A stretch of DNA of 14,681 bases, taken from Anaerolineales bacterium UBA877. Its GTDB lineage: Bacteria; Chloroflexota; Anaerolineae; Anaerolineales; Villigracilaceae. The stretch lies in assembly GCA_002294405.1 (NCBI GenBank), contig DBFP01000014.1, forward strand, positions 9,767-24,447. Direction: 5' to 3'. A program made the translations under genes and the position numbers. The stretch's first letter is position 1; the number at the start of each line of letters is the position of its first letter. Below, piece by piece: positions 5,982 through 13,094 of the stretch. A model generated the notes under the pieces. The model searched no databases. It saw only the letters and a program-made list of their open reading frames with translations, and was not told the origin of the DNA.

Positions 5982-7325
5982 TTATTGGGGGGTTAGCATG
6001 AGGAAGATGGATGTCTTTCCGTTGTACTCCTGGATGACGATCGTCAGCATGCGGCCCGTTATCGTCCAGGTTTGATCGATATTTCCGTTGGCTGGTGAAA
6101 GCTCGTGCAGCAGGTTCCATCCAAGCGTGGGCAACTGCTCGTGGTAGAACTTTGCCACGGCATCGGCTGGATCACTGGTTGAAACTCTTGCCCCGTTCGG
6201 CATCGTGTGCAGGTCGGTCACTCCCGGGTAGAGCGGCACATCCGCAGGCAGCCCGCTCTGCGAGGCATCGGCAGTCGGTTGTATTCCGGGAGTGGGGCTG
6301 GGAGCGGGGGTACCTGCCGGTGCCTGGGGAGCCTGGACGGAACTGCTGAGCAGTACAGCGACTTCCAGACCGCCTCCGGACTTGTCCAGGAGGATGGACA
6401 GGGTTTGATCTTCTTGCGTATACTCCAATATATGTGAATCGGTCAGCGCCGGGGTCGATGACGGTCCTACCTGCGTCCACCCGAGGGCAGGCAGCGCCTG
6501 GTTGTAAAAATCGATCACCTGCGCAACCCCGGAAGGGCTCCTGTAATCCATATACCCGCTACTGCGGTAAATATCCTGGGCGTCAGTCATGGCGGGGAAA
6601 TCGACCAGCACGGGGACACAGCCCGCTGGCAGGACGACCTGATCGATGGAATTGACCGCCGTTAATTCATAGCTCAACGTCTCCGCAATTTCCGTCCCGC
6701 TGCCGGTCGGGTTGGCGGGACCCGGAATGCTCAGGGTATATTTGACGACATATCCCCCCGGCTGGGCGATCCAAACCTCACCGGAAGTGCCTTCCTCGCC
6801 GGACGACAGCCCATTCTGGTCAAAATGATAATGCAGCGTGCTCACCCCGTTCACCGTCTCGGTGCCTAATTTACTGGCGCGGGTTACCGGCAGCAGCAGG
6901 CTGACCGGCTGGGGAACGATTTTCACGGGCTGGGAATTATATTCACCCCAGCAATCCTGCCCGTCCTGGCCCAGGGAATACACAGCACTGCCCATCCTGA
7001 CCGAATGCTGGAAGATATCCGCACTGCCGGTTTGCTGTTCCTGCCAGAGGGTCTCCTCATCAGTGGATTGGGTAACAAAATTGGATTCGATGTGGGATGT
7101 TCGATCGTAAGGTTTTCCATCGATAGTGCCTTGAAGTGTCAGGCCAAAGACGGCATGGTAGCTCTTAAGGCCATCGAGGCCAACCGATGGGGCGGGCAGG
7201 AGGTGATTCAGATCGGCAGATGACCCGGTCTGAATTCCGGGACCGGTGCAAGCGGAAATTGCCAGGGTCAGGGCGATCAATCCAAAGAGCAGGTGCTTGA
7301 GATGATGGGAAATGAACAGGTTCAT
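5982..7325 (-). CDS. Lipoprotein with LppX/LolA-like N-terminus and two repeated C-terminal modules
   Basis: From the ATG at 7325 the protein has 447 residues. The signal peptide ends in the lipobox LAISAC (Cys26). Residues about 45-240 alternate strands like LppX/LolA lipoprotein carriers (GLKSYHAVFGLTLQGTIDGK, then WGEYNSQPVKIVPQPVSLLL). Two related modules follow. One contains IDFYNQALPALGWTQV; the other starts LPADVPLYPG and contains VAKFYHEQLPTLGWNLL. They are separated by an Ala/Pro/Thr linker. The 7325 start is preferred over an in-frame ATG four codons upstream: it gives an ATGA overlap with the upstream stop and has GGAGG five bases away. It is probably anchored on the outer face of the membrane and may bind a lipid or other hydrophobic ligand. 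Confidence 0.82.
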   Translation of the reverse strand: MNLFISHHLKHLLFGLIALTLAISACTGPGIQTGSSADLNHLLPAPSVGLDGLKSYHAVFGLTLQGTIDGKPYDRTSHIESNFVTQSTDEETLWQEQQTGSADIFQHSVRMGSAVYSLGQDGQDCWGEYNSQPVKIVPQPVSLLLPVTRASKLGTETVNGVSTLHYHFDQNGLSSGEEGTSGEVWIAQPGGYVVKYTLSIPGPANPTGSGTEIAETLSYELTAVNSIDQVVLPAGCVPVLVDFPAMTDAQDIYRSSGYMDYRSPSGVAQVIDFYNQALPALGWTQVGPSSTPALTDSHILEYTQEDQTLSILLDKSGGGLEVAVLLSSSVQAPQAPAGTPAPSPTPGIQPTADASQSGLPADVPLYPGVTDLHTMPNGARVSTSDPADAVAKFYHEQLPTLGWNLLHELSPANGNIDQTWTITGRMLTIVIQEYNGKTSIFLMLTPQ

Positions 7326-8275
7326 CTGACCCTCCATACCTTCAGATACGCCTTGTAGGAAGCGGTCGACCCTCCACTCTTAAGTCTTTCTATTCCTTTT
7401 TCAAAATAATCGATCTTTATATTCCTGGCTCCGCCGAGAAGTGGAAAATCCTCTTCAATAAATGGATTCACGGAAAAACTCAAGGGGAGTGTCACGGTTT
7501 TTGTCTGGTCCCCGCAGGGAGTTGTGAAGGTCGGAGAATGATCCATCGCGGCGGATGAAAACTCAACCCTCACCAGGTCTTCTCGACTGCTTTTCACCAT
7601 TTCCCCTTTGACGATAAGCGTCCCGATTCCTTCCAGACCTGTCCACACCGTTGCCGGCACATTGCAGTCTTTATTTGATGGGAACTGTAAATCATCGATA
7701 TAAAGAGTTGCGAACAAGGGTTTCAGGGATTGTATGGTTTGTCCGGCGGAAAGGCCCATGACCATTTCGACTACTGCGAAAGTTTCTTCAGATTTGAAGT
7801 AATCCTGCCATTTGTAAACAATATCGCCGCTATTGGATGAATTTTTTAGCAATATGATAAGTTTATAGGAATACTGACAATCTTTCAAAACCCTGATGAC
7901 CATCTTGGCAGAACCGTCGTATCCACCGTTGATGGAGGCTTCGACATTGTCAAGGCCGGGATCTTCGGCGGTATATCGGACACCCACATAGCTGGTTCCC
8001 TGCGCCCCGGTGGAAGTATCCGGGGTGACCTTTCCATGCGAGGCGAACACGTAAATTGACGGTTTTGCCGTATCTTTCTGGCCTTCATTAAGGCTGTATG
8101 ACACGACAAAATTTACTGTCTGTCCAACACATACCTGGTATCCGGCAGCACCTATGGTGACATTATATTTCGTGGGGGTCGGAGTCGGAGCGGCTCCGGT
8201 GGATAAAAACAAAGCAGCTGCAGCCAGGATCGGGCAGACCAGCCGGACGAACCGATTCGTGCCAGGTTTATTCAT
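7322..8275 (-). CDS. Secreted protein with an Ig-like domain, function unknown
   Basis: From the ATG at 8275 this is a 317-residue protein. A signal peptide (hydrophobic residues about 10-28, cleavage likely after STGAA) leads to a TPTPT linker. Residues about 35-115 have the look of a bacterial Ig-like fold: VNFVVSYSLNEGQKDTAKPS, a GTSYVGVRYTA strand and a final KMVIRVLKDC. The rest is beta-rich with two Cys pairs possible and has no family I can name. The upstream ATG at 8302 would put nine polar residues before the signal, and 8275 has a GGGAGA site seven bases away, so I chose the latter. It is the first gene of a minus-strand operon and overlaps the next lipoprotein by ATGA. Confidence 0.78.
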   Translation of the reverse strand: MNKPGTNRFVRLVCPILAAAALFLSTGAAPTPTPTKYNVTIGAAGYQVCVGQTVNFVVSYSLNEGQKDTAKPSIYVFASHGKVTPDTSTGAQGTSYVGVRYTAEDPGLDNVEASINGGYDGSAKMVIRVLKDCQYSYKLIILLKNSSNSGDIVYKWQDYFKSEETFAVVEMVMGLSAGQTIQSLKPLFATLYIDDLQFPSNKDCNVPATVWTGLEGIGTLIVKGEMVKSSREDLVRVEFSSAAMDHSPTFTTPCGDQTKTVTLPLSFSVNPFIEEDFPLLGGARNIKIDYFEKGIERLKSGGSTASYKAYLKVWRVR

Positions 8276-8370
8276 CCCATTCTCTCCCTGATCTCTACCC
8301 AATCTTTGATATAAACGGTTGTTTGAAACAAAGATATGCCGTACTCTGAAACTTGTATTTACCCAATTGT

Positions 8371-8399
8371 AGAATAATGCAAATTAACTTCCCTGTCAA
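8371..8399 (-). promoter_or_regulatory. Sigma70-type promoter of the lipoprotein operon
   Basis: On the minus strand TTGACA (8394-8399) is followed by a 17-base spacer and TATTCT (8371-8376). Transcription would start near 8364 and leave a leader of about 90 bases before the 8275 start. The -35 is perfect and the -10 matches four of six. Confidence 0.7.
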
Positions 8400-8454
8400 T
8401 AATCTGATCTAATCGTTTTACGGTGTTGTTAATGTCGCAGGAACAGGTCGTGGG

Positions 8455-8619
8455 CTTGGGCCGATGGATGCGCTTGACATTGCCCGACCCGTCCACGGTA
8501 GTACGTAGAGCGTCTTTCCATCCCGTTAAACCAGACCGGTGTCTTCACGCTCTCGCCGCTCTTGTGGAAATCTCAAGATTGAGATATTTTTGATCTGTAA
8601 AACTGTCCAAGCGGCTCAT
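8455..8619 (-). pseudogene. Decayed tandem copy of the PPOX/F420-type gene
   Basis: An ATG at 8619, with AAGGAG a few bases upstream, begins MSRLDSFTDQKYLNLE, parallel to MSALGQFKRQQYLNLE of the intact neighbour. The match then continues only by changing frame. DFHKSGESVKTPVWF is in one frame, DGKTLYV in another, and TTVDGSGNVKRIHR in a third; these parallel TFRKSGEGMRTPVWFVQDGE, TLYVSTVENSGKVKRIRYNG. At least three frame changes are needed, and nothing past the VKRI segment is preserved. It lies directly 3' of the working copy, so this is a tandem duplication that was inactivated. Confidence 0.8.
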
Positions 8620-8630
8620 TGGTTGACTCC

Positions 8631-9008
8631 TTACTCAATGAGTTTGATCTCGAGAAAAGTATCCTTCGTGCCTTTGCTGGCCCGCTGATTATCAAACATT
8701 TTTTTCATCAGGCCGTATTTTTTATCGAGCATCCGGTCGGCCTTTGCGATCACTTCCGGATCGGTGATCTCGCGCGCCTGGGCTGGAGTCCATACTCCGC
8801 TCACTTTTCCGTTCATTTTGCAGGCTGCCACGTTCACCCGTCCGTTATAGCGAATGCGCTTGACCTTGCCAGAATTTTCCACCGTGCTGACATAAAGAGT
8901 TTCGCCATCCTGTACAAACCAGACAGGCGTCCGCATGCCCTCACCGCTCTTACGAAAAGTTTCAAGGTTCAAGTATTGCTGGCGTTTGAATTGTCCCAAT
9001 GCACTCAT
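8631..9008 (-). CDS. PPOX-class (flavin/F420-dependent) oxidoreductase-like protein
   Basis: This small split-barrel protein of about 125 residues belongs to the pyridoxamine-5'-phosphate-oxidase-like group that binds FMN, F420 or haem. Visible signatures are KSGEGMRTPVWFVQDGETLY near the N-terminus, then GKVKRIRYNGRVNVAACKMN, the usual two-strand segment that contacts the cofactor, and a helical end ADRMLDKKYGLMKKMFDNQ. The length is typical of the F420-type PPOX proteins such as those of Actinobacteria and Chloroflexota. ATGATG gives two possible starts; the second (9008) has better spacing from AGGAG, which overlaps the previous gene's stop. It is the last intact gene of the operon under the B12-type regulator's promoter. 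The substrate is unknown. Confidence 0.86.
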   Translation of the reverse strand: MSALGQFKRQQYLNLETFRKSGEGMRTPVWFVQDGETLYVSTVENSGKVKRIRYNGRVNVAACKMNGKVSGVWTPAQAREITDPEVIAKADRMLDKKYGLMKKMFDNQRASKGTKDTFLEIKLIE

Positions 9009-9016
9009 CATTTCTC

Positions 9017-9754
9017 CTATTTCAAACCAACCAGGAAATCCAATGTTGCCTGAACGATCTGGCTTTGCTGGTCTGCTCTTGTGATCGTAGCAGGGTTATC
9101 GCCCGACTGCGGACCATACCAACCAAATTGGGCATGATCACCGCCCTGGATGGGAACAAATATTGTGTCTGCCGGAAGTAATGGGTGCGAAGCCTCGATC
9201 TTGGCGGGTGTGGACAGGCCATCGAGCGTGCCTGATATTGATAGAACTTTCACTCCGCTTACGCTCAAATTATCACTGCCTGCGGGATAAGATGCCCATA
9301 AGACCAGTCCCTGGACGGCTCCGGGGTGTGCATGGACAAAGTTGGCTGCCATGCTGCCTCCCAGCGAATGCCCCCCAACAGCCCAGTGTTTGATCTTCGG
9401 AAATGCCGCGATCACGCTGGAAGCTGCAGCGGGATCGAAGACCGCCAGGTTGAGCGGAACGTGAACGATCACCACCAGGGTCCCCCGGGCAGCGATCTGG
9501 TGCGCAGCTGGAGCATAGGCGCGGTAATCCACCCGCCCGCCGGGATAAATAATAAAACCGGTTTCAGGCGGCGAGTTGACTGGTTCAAAGGTCAGCCATT
9601 TGCCGGTGGTGACTGAAACCTGTGTGTCAGACTGGAGAGCAGACAGTGCCTCGGGCATGGGTTTGGATGGAGTCTCCCCCCAGATCACGAATCCGCCAAT
9701 GATAATGACCAACAGGGCAACAGCCCAAAGACCAAACCGCAGGAATTTACGCAT
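9017..9754 (-). CDS. Membrane-anchored alpha/beta hydrolase
   Basis: From the ATG at 9754 the protein has 245 residues. An N-terminal membrane helix (about 8-27) is followed by an extracytoplasmic alpha/beta hydrolase domain. The nucleophile elbow is GGHSLGGS with Ser130. The likely acid is Asp178 in SGTLDGLSTP and the base His207 in QGGDHAQFGWYG. IIYPGGRVDYRAYAP is the oxyanion-side strand of the Abhydrolase_5 type, dienelactone-hydrolase-like. The substrate could be an ester or lipid. The in-frame ATG at 9772 is rejected because 9754 has GGAGG six bases away. The gene overlaps the MFS stop by eight bases, so the two are coupled. The next gene's ribosome site overlaps this gene's stop. Confidence 0.88.
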   Translation of the reverse strand: MRKFLRFGLWAVALLVIIIGGFVIWGETPSKPMPEALSALQSDTQVSVTTGKWLTFEPVNSPPETGFIIYPGGRVDYRAYAPAAHQIAARGTLVVIVHVPLNLAVFDPAAASSVIAAFPKIKHWAVGGHSLGGSMAANFVHAHPGAVQGLVLWASYPAGSDNLSVSGVKVLSISGTLDGLSTPAKIEASHPLLPADTIFVPIQGGDHAQFGWYGPQSGDNPATITRADQQSQIVQATLDFLVGLK

Positions 9755-11000
9755 TGGATTCCTCCATTCCATGAGGCTTTATCAGGATGATATGCCGATA
9801 GGCGAACCAGACAGCCCAGAGCATCAGGGCTGCGCTGACCAATCCGGGCGCCCATGCTCCCAGGTTCTGGAGCAAGAATCCGCCCGCCGAGGGCGCGATC
9901 ACCCGGGTCATGCTCTCCAGGGAAGTGGAAATTCCCAGCGTCCCGCCGATCTCTGCGCGGGTCACTGATTTGGTGATGGCGCTGTTAATGACCGTGTTCA
10001 GCATTCCTCCGCCCATGGAGAGGGGCAGCAAGACTCCCAGCAGAACCGGCAGGTTCGGGGTGAGCGCCCAACCTACCAGACCGAACAGCATCAACCACAT
10101 GCTGGTGATGATGATGGCGTTTTCCTGAAAACGTTTGGTGATCAGACCCACGCCCACGCCCTGGACCAGAACGGAGAGCACCCCCACGTAAGCCAATACA
10201 TATCCAGTCGTCTGGGGGGTGAGGTGTAGTTTGTAGGCCGCGTATAACGAAAAGATGGATTGGAACATGGAAAATGCCAGCCCGAATAAAAAACGCACAT
10301 ACAGCAACGGGCCGACTTTGGGACGATTCAAAGCCTGGCTCAAAGCCTTGAGCGTGACCGGCGGTCGTTTCTGGTCGCGCATGGCAAGGCGGCGTTCGTC
10401 CGTCAGCGACTCGGGCAGGAAGAAGAAGATCGAGATCAGATTCAGGAAGGAAAGCCCCGCCGCCACCAAGGCCGGGAGGTTATACCCATATTTGCTAAGC
10501 AAACCACCGACTGCTGGTCCAATAATGAAACCGAGCCCGAAAGCCGCCCCGATCAGACCCAGGCCCCTGGCCCGGTTCTTTTCGTCAGTGATATCTGAGA
10601 TGTAAGCTTGCGCCACGGTAATATTGCCGCCGGTCAACCCATCCACGCTGCGGCTCAGGAACAGGACACCCAGTACAAAGACATTGATGGCGGTCGAACC
10701 CGCCAGGCTGGCCAGGTTATGCCCGATCGGTTCGGCAAAAGCCAGCAGCAGGAAACCAATGAACGTACCAGCCACGCTAAGCAGCAGGATCAGCCGGCGT
10801 CCAAAGCGATCCGAAAGACGCCCCATCAATGGTGCACCCACCAGGGAAGCAGCTGCATATGAAGCGGTCAGCAGGCCCACTACAGCCGCGGTTGCCCCGA
10901 ATTTTTCAGCATAATACGGCAAAAGCGGCAGAATCAGGCTGAAACCGAGCAGGTCGACAAAGACGACCAGAAAGATATTAATTAAACGAGCAGTTTTCAC
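9747..11000 (-). CDS. MFS efflux transporter (DHA1/TetA-like)
   Basis: This is a 417-residue integral membrane protein with about 12 hydrophobic helices. MFS motif A between helices 2 and 3 is GRLSDRFGRRLILLL (residues 60-74). The antiporter signature lies in helix 5, GLGFIIGPAVGGLLSKYG. DLLGFSLILPLLPYYAEKFG at the N-terminus is typical of drug:H+ antiporters of the TetA type. It should export a small molecule in exchange for protons. The start codon is GTG (10998-11000) with AGAGGA upstream that overlaps the dehydrogenase stop; the gap is seven bases. The substrate is unknown; as part of the B12/light-regulated operon it may export a product or a photosensitive compound. That is inference. 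Confidence 0.92.
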   Translation of the reverse strand: MKTARLINIFLVVFVDLLGFSLILPLLPYYAEKFGATAAVVGLLTASYAAASLVGAPLMGRLSDRFGRRLILLLSVAGTFIGFLLLAFAEPIGHNLASLAGSTAINVFVLGVLFLSRSVDGLTGGNITVAQAYISDITDEKNRARGLGLIGAAFGLGFIIGPAVGGLLSKYGYNLPALVAAGLSFLNLISIFFFLPESLTDERRLAMRDQKRPPVTLKALSQALNRPKVGPLLYVRFLFGLAFSMFQSIFSLYAAYKLHLTPQTTGYVLAYVGVLSVLVQGVGVGLITKRFQENAIIITSMWLMLFGLVGWALTPNLPVLLGVLLPLSMGGGMLNTVINSAITKSVTRAEIGGTLGISTSLESMTRVIAPSAGGFLLQNLGAWAPGLVSAALMLWAVWFAYRHIILIKPHGMEESNA

Positions 11001-11007
11001 AGTTCCT

Positions 11008-11877
11008 CTACTTTTCCAACGGCTTAAAAGCCGAGGGGATCACCTTAACATTCATTTCAACCGGGTGGACCGGCAGGTGCAAAAGGGCGCGCAAACCCTC
11101 GCGCATAAAACCGAACATGAAAGAAATACTGGAACCAACCCGCGCCTCCAGACCGGTCTTGCCGTCAGTGGCAGAAGAAGCCAGCCAGAGAGCTTTGCGG
11201 GCAGCCACTTCAGGTTTTCTCCCGCCAGCCCGCACCAGGAAGGGCATGAAACCGCGCAGGCGCTTTTCAAAGGGTTGGAAGGTAATTACATCGGTCAGCA
11301 GGTCGGTATCCATCAGGCCGGGTTGGAGGGCGTACACTCCCACTCCGCTGTCTTTATATTCGGCAGCCATCGCCAGGGTGAAGACCCTTATCCAGGTTTT
11401 GGTCGAACCGTAGGCGTTCTGGTTCGGAACCGGCTTCTTCGACCCGGCTCCCAGCAGATTGATCAGCTTGCCAGACTTGCGCGGGAGGAAATGCCGCATG
11501 GCAACCACCGAGCCATAATAATCCCCGAACAGATTCGTCTGCAACACAGACAGGAACTGGTCGGGGGTCAGATCCAGGGTGGCGCCATAGGGACCGGCGA
11601 TCCCGGCATTGTTGACCCAGATATCAAAGCCGCCATATTTCAGGATGGCGAAACGGGCCAAGTCTTCAACCTGCTGCGGGTCGGAGACATCGCAGGGGAA
11701 GGCGACCGCGTCCAGACCCTCCGACAGGAGATCGGTGGCATTCTGTTCAATGTCTTTTTGGGAGCGGGCGGAGAGCACCACCTTTGCGCCTTCCCGGGCA
11801 AAAAGGGTTGCCATGGCTTTTCCCAGTCCGCGGCTGACCCCGGTGATGACAGCGACTTTTCCATCGAGTGTTTTCAT
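11008..11877 (-). CDS. Short-chain dehydrogenase/reductase with an atypical active site
   Basis: The 289-residue protein is a classical-type SDR by fold. The cofactor motif TGVSRGLG is at residues 12-19, CDVSD at 62-66 contacts the adenine, NNAG is at 89-92, and the catalytic pair is Tyr156 and Lys160 in NAYGSTK. The usual Ser, expected at about 143 in 'NISS', is missing: the protein reads INLLGAGS, with Gly at 143 and a Ser only at 146. The substrate is unknown and the C-terminus (about 215-289) is longer than average and hydrophobic. The start codon overlaps the stop of the membrane protein gene by ATGA, so the pair is coupled. Confidence 0.88.
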   Translation of the reverse strand: MKTLDGKVAVITGVSRGLGKAMATLFAREGAKVVLSARSQKDIEQNATDLLSEGLDAVAFPCDVSDPQQVEDLARFAILKYGGFDIWVNNAGIAGPYGATLDLTPDQFLSVLQTNLFGDYYGSVVAMRHFLPRKSGKLINLLGAGSKKPVPNQNAYGSTKTWIRVFTLAMAAEYKDSGVGVYALQPGLMDTDLLTDVITFQPFEKRLRGFMPFLVRAGGRKPEVAARKALWLASSATDGKTGLEARVGSSISFMFGFMREGLRALLHLPVHPVEMNVKVIPSAFKPLEK

Positions 11878-12953
11878 GATACTCCTATCTGGGAACGGAT
11901 GTATGCACTGGTTGCATCTTTTGCCTCAGAGATCAATTGCACTGATTCCGCCGGTTGTTTGCGGAAGCGGTCGGCGATCCAGATGCCAAGCGCCACCAGC
12001 CCGGCCAGAACGAAGACCAGCAGGTATTCGATCAAAGGGATGCGCAGGATCTCATTGAGTTGCACCCAGCCGCGGCTGGAATAAACAAGTAATGTGCCGC
12101 CAACGAACAAACCGGTAAAGACCCACTTCAACCAGCGCGGCAGGCTGAGGCCGTGCATCTGGGTCAGGATGAAGATCCCGGCGAACCCGAAGGCGAACAT
12201 CGGCCAGATGCCATTGCCCTGCATGATCGCCACCAATGTGCCGTGGATGGCCACTGTCACTTCCTGAACCACCATCCAGTATTTGTTGACATGGATGCGG
12301 GTCAGGAACAGGCTGCCCTGCAGGAGCAGCAGGAACATGTAGAAAAAACCTATCAGGTGCCCGACGGTATTCTCCATTGGATGATACCAAAAAGTATAAA
12401 CCGTGGCCCATGCAAAAACATACCCATGATATTTGCGTACAAAGGACAGCACGCGCTTCCCCAACGGAACCTTTTTACCCCAGAAGAGTCCCCGGCGCTT
12501 GTTTTCCATCAACAGGATGGCAACCAGCATCAGGATGACCGAACCCTGTGAGGAGAAAATGGAAACATCCTGCGCCAGACCGTCATACCAGATCTGAGTC
12601 TGAACGAAATGCAGCAGGATAAAGAATACGTTTGCTCCCAGGGCAGCCAGATTGACCGGATGCAGGCCCGTGCTGTATTTCTTGACCCGCGTTTGGGCAT
12701 AGAAGATCAGGCTCCAGAGCGTGATCTGGTGCAAGGCATAGAACATCCAGGCCGTAAAATGCGACCAGTAGGTCGGGGAAGCTAGTTTCCAGTAATACCA
12801 GGCTGCGCCCTGGTCGGGCAGATGGGGAACTGAGGCCAGGCGCTGTCCTGTCCACCAGATGAAAGCGGTGAAAACCGCCGCGAAGATAATTCCTCCCCAC
12901 AGTGCTATTTTGGCATTGCGTGGGTTATCGAGGAAGTTGATGGGTGATTTCAT
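11874..12953 (-). CDS. Multi-pass membrane protein of unknown function
   Basis: A 359-residue protein with about nine hydrophobic segments, rich in Trp, Tyr and His. An opening cytoplasmic stretch MKSPINFLDNPRNAK precedes helix 1. His residues sit in or near membrane segments (ALHQITLWSLIFYAQ, LLHFVQTQIW, FWYHPMENTVGHLIGFFY, VAIHGTLVAIMQGNG), which could be metal or haem ligands; this is only a guess. No family is recognised. It is the first gene of the minus-strand operon, 38 bases from the -10 of a perfect consensus promoter, with GGAG 11 bases before the ATG. Its stop overlaps the SDR start, so the two probably act together. Confidence 0.82.
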   Translation of the reverse strand: MKSPINFLDNPRNAKIALWGGIIFAAVFTAFIWWTGQRLASVPHLPDQGAAWYYWKLASPTYWSHFTAWMFYALHQITLWSLIFYAQTRVKKYSTGLHPVNLAALGANVFFILLHFVQTQIWYDGLAQDVSIFSSQGSVILMLVAILLMENKRRGLFWGKKVPLGKRVLSFVRKYHGYVFAWATVYTFWYHPMENTVGHLIGFFYMFLLLLQGSLFLTRIHVNKYWMVVQEVTVAIHGTLVAIMQGNGIWPMFAFGFAGIFILTQMHGLSLPRWLKWVFTGLFVGGTLLVYSSRGWVQLNEILRIPLIEYLLVFVLAGLVALGIWIADRFRKQPAESVQLISEAKDATSAYIRSQIGVS

Positions 12954-12990
12954 CGGTTAATATTCTCCATTATTGGTCTAATTTAGCTTG

Positions 12991-13019
12991 ATTATAGATG
13001 ATTGCACATATATTGTCAA
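12991..13019 (-). promoter_or_regulatory. Perfect-consensus sigma70 promoter of the five-gene operon
   Basis: On the minus strand TTGACA (13014-13019), a 17-base spacer and TATAAT (12991-12996) match the consensus exactly. Transcription would start near 12984. A promoter this strong is usually held off by a repressor, which fits the regulator encoded on the other side. Confidence 0.9.
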
Positions 13020-13036
13020 GATATTGCACATATATT
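12993..13036. promoter_or_regulatory. Four 11-bp units over the operon promoter, probable CarH-type operator
   Basis: On the plus strand 12993-13036 divides into four 11-mers that all end in ATT: tatagatgatt, gcacatatatt, gtcaagatatt, gcacatatatt. Units 2 and 4 are identical; the longer repeat attgcacatatatt recurs 22 bases apart (13001 and 13023). Units 1-3 cover the -10, spacer and -35 of the operon promoter. CarH-type B12 photoreceptors are known to bind tandem 11-bp direct repeats over a -35 element, so the register fits the adjacent gene. Confidence 0.65.
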
Positions 13037-13037
13037 C

Positions 13038-13066
13038 TTGACAAACCAGACCATAACAGGTATCAT
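13038..13066 (+). promoter_or_regulatory. Sigma70 promoter of the MerR/B12 regulator gene
   Basis: TTGACA (13038-13043), a 17-base spacer and TATCAT (13061-13066) lie upstream of the regulator. The leader would be about 22 bases. The two divergent -35 boxes are back to back in a 9-bp inverted repeat (TTGTCAAGA at 13013-13021, TCTTGACAA at 13036-13044). Confidence 0.85.
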
Positions 13067-13076
13067 ATATATGATA
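13061..13076. promoter_or_regulatory. Perfect 16-bp palindrome over the regulator's -10
   Basis: TATCATATATATGATA is a perfect palindrome that starts at the -10 hexamer and reaches the predicted start of transcription. It could be a second operator or simply AT-rich promoter DNA. Confidence 0.45.
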
Positions 13077-13094
13077 ACAAGATGAAAGACGCCC

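Noticed and set aside
11065..12084. 339-codon plus-strand frame opposite the SDR and membrane protein genes
   Set aside because: It is antisense to two well-supported coupled genes. Its composition (Arg, Gly, His, Gln) is typical of a shadow frame in GC-rich coding DNA.
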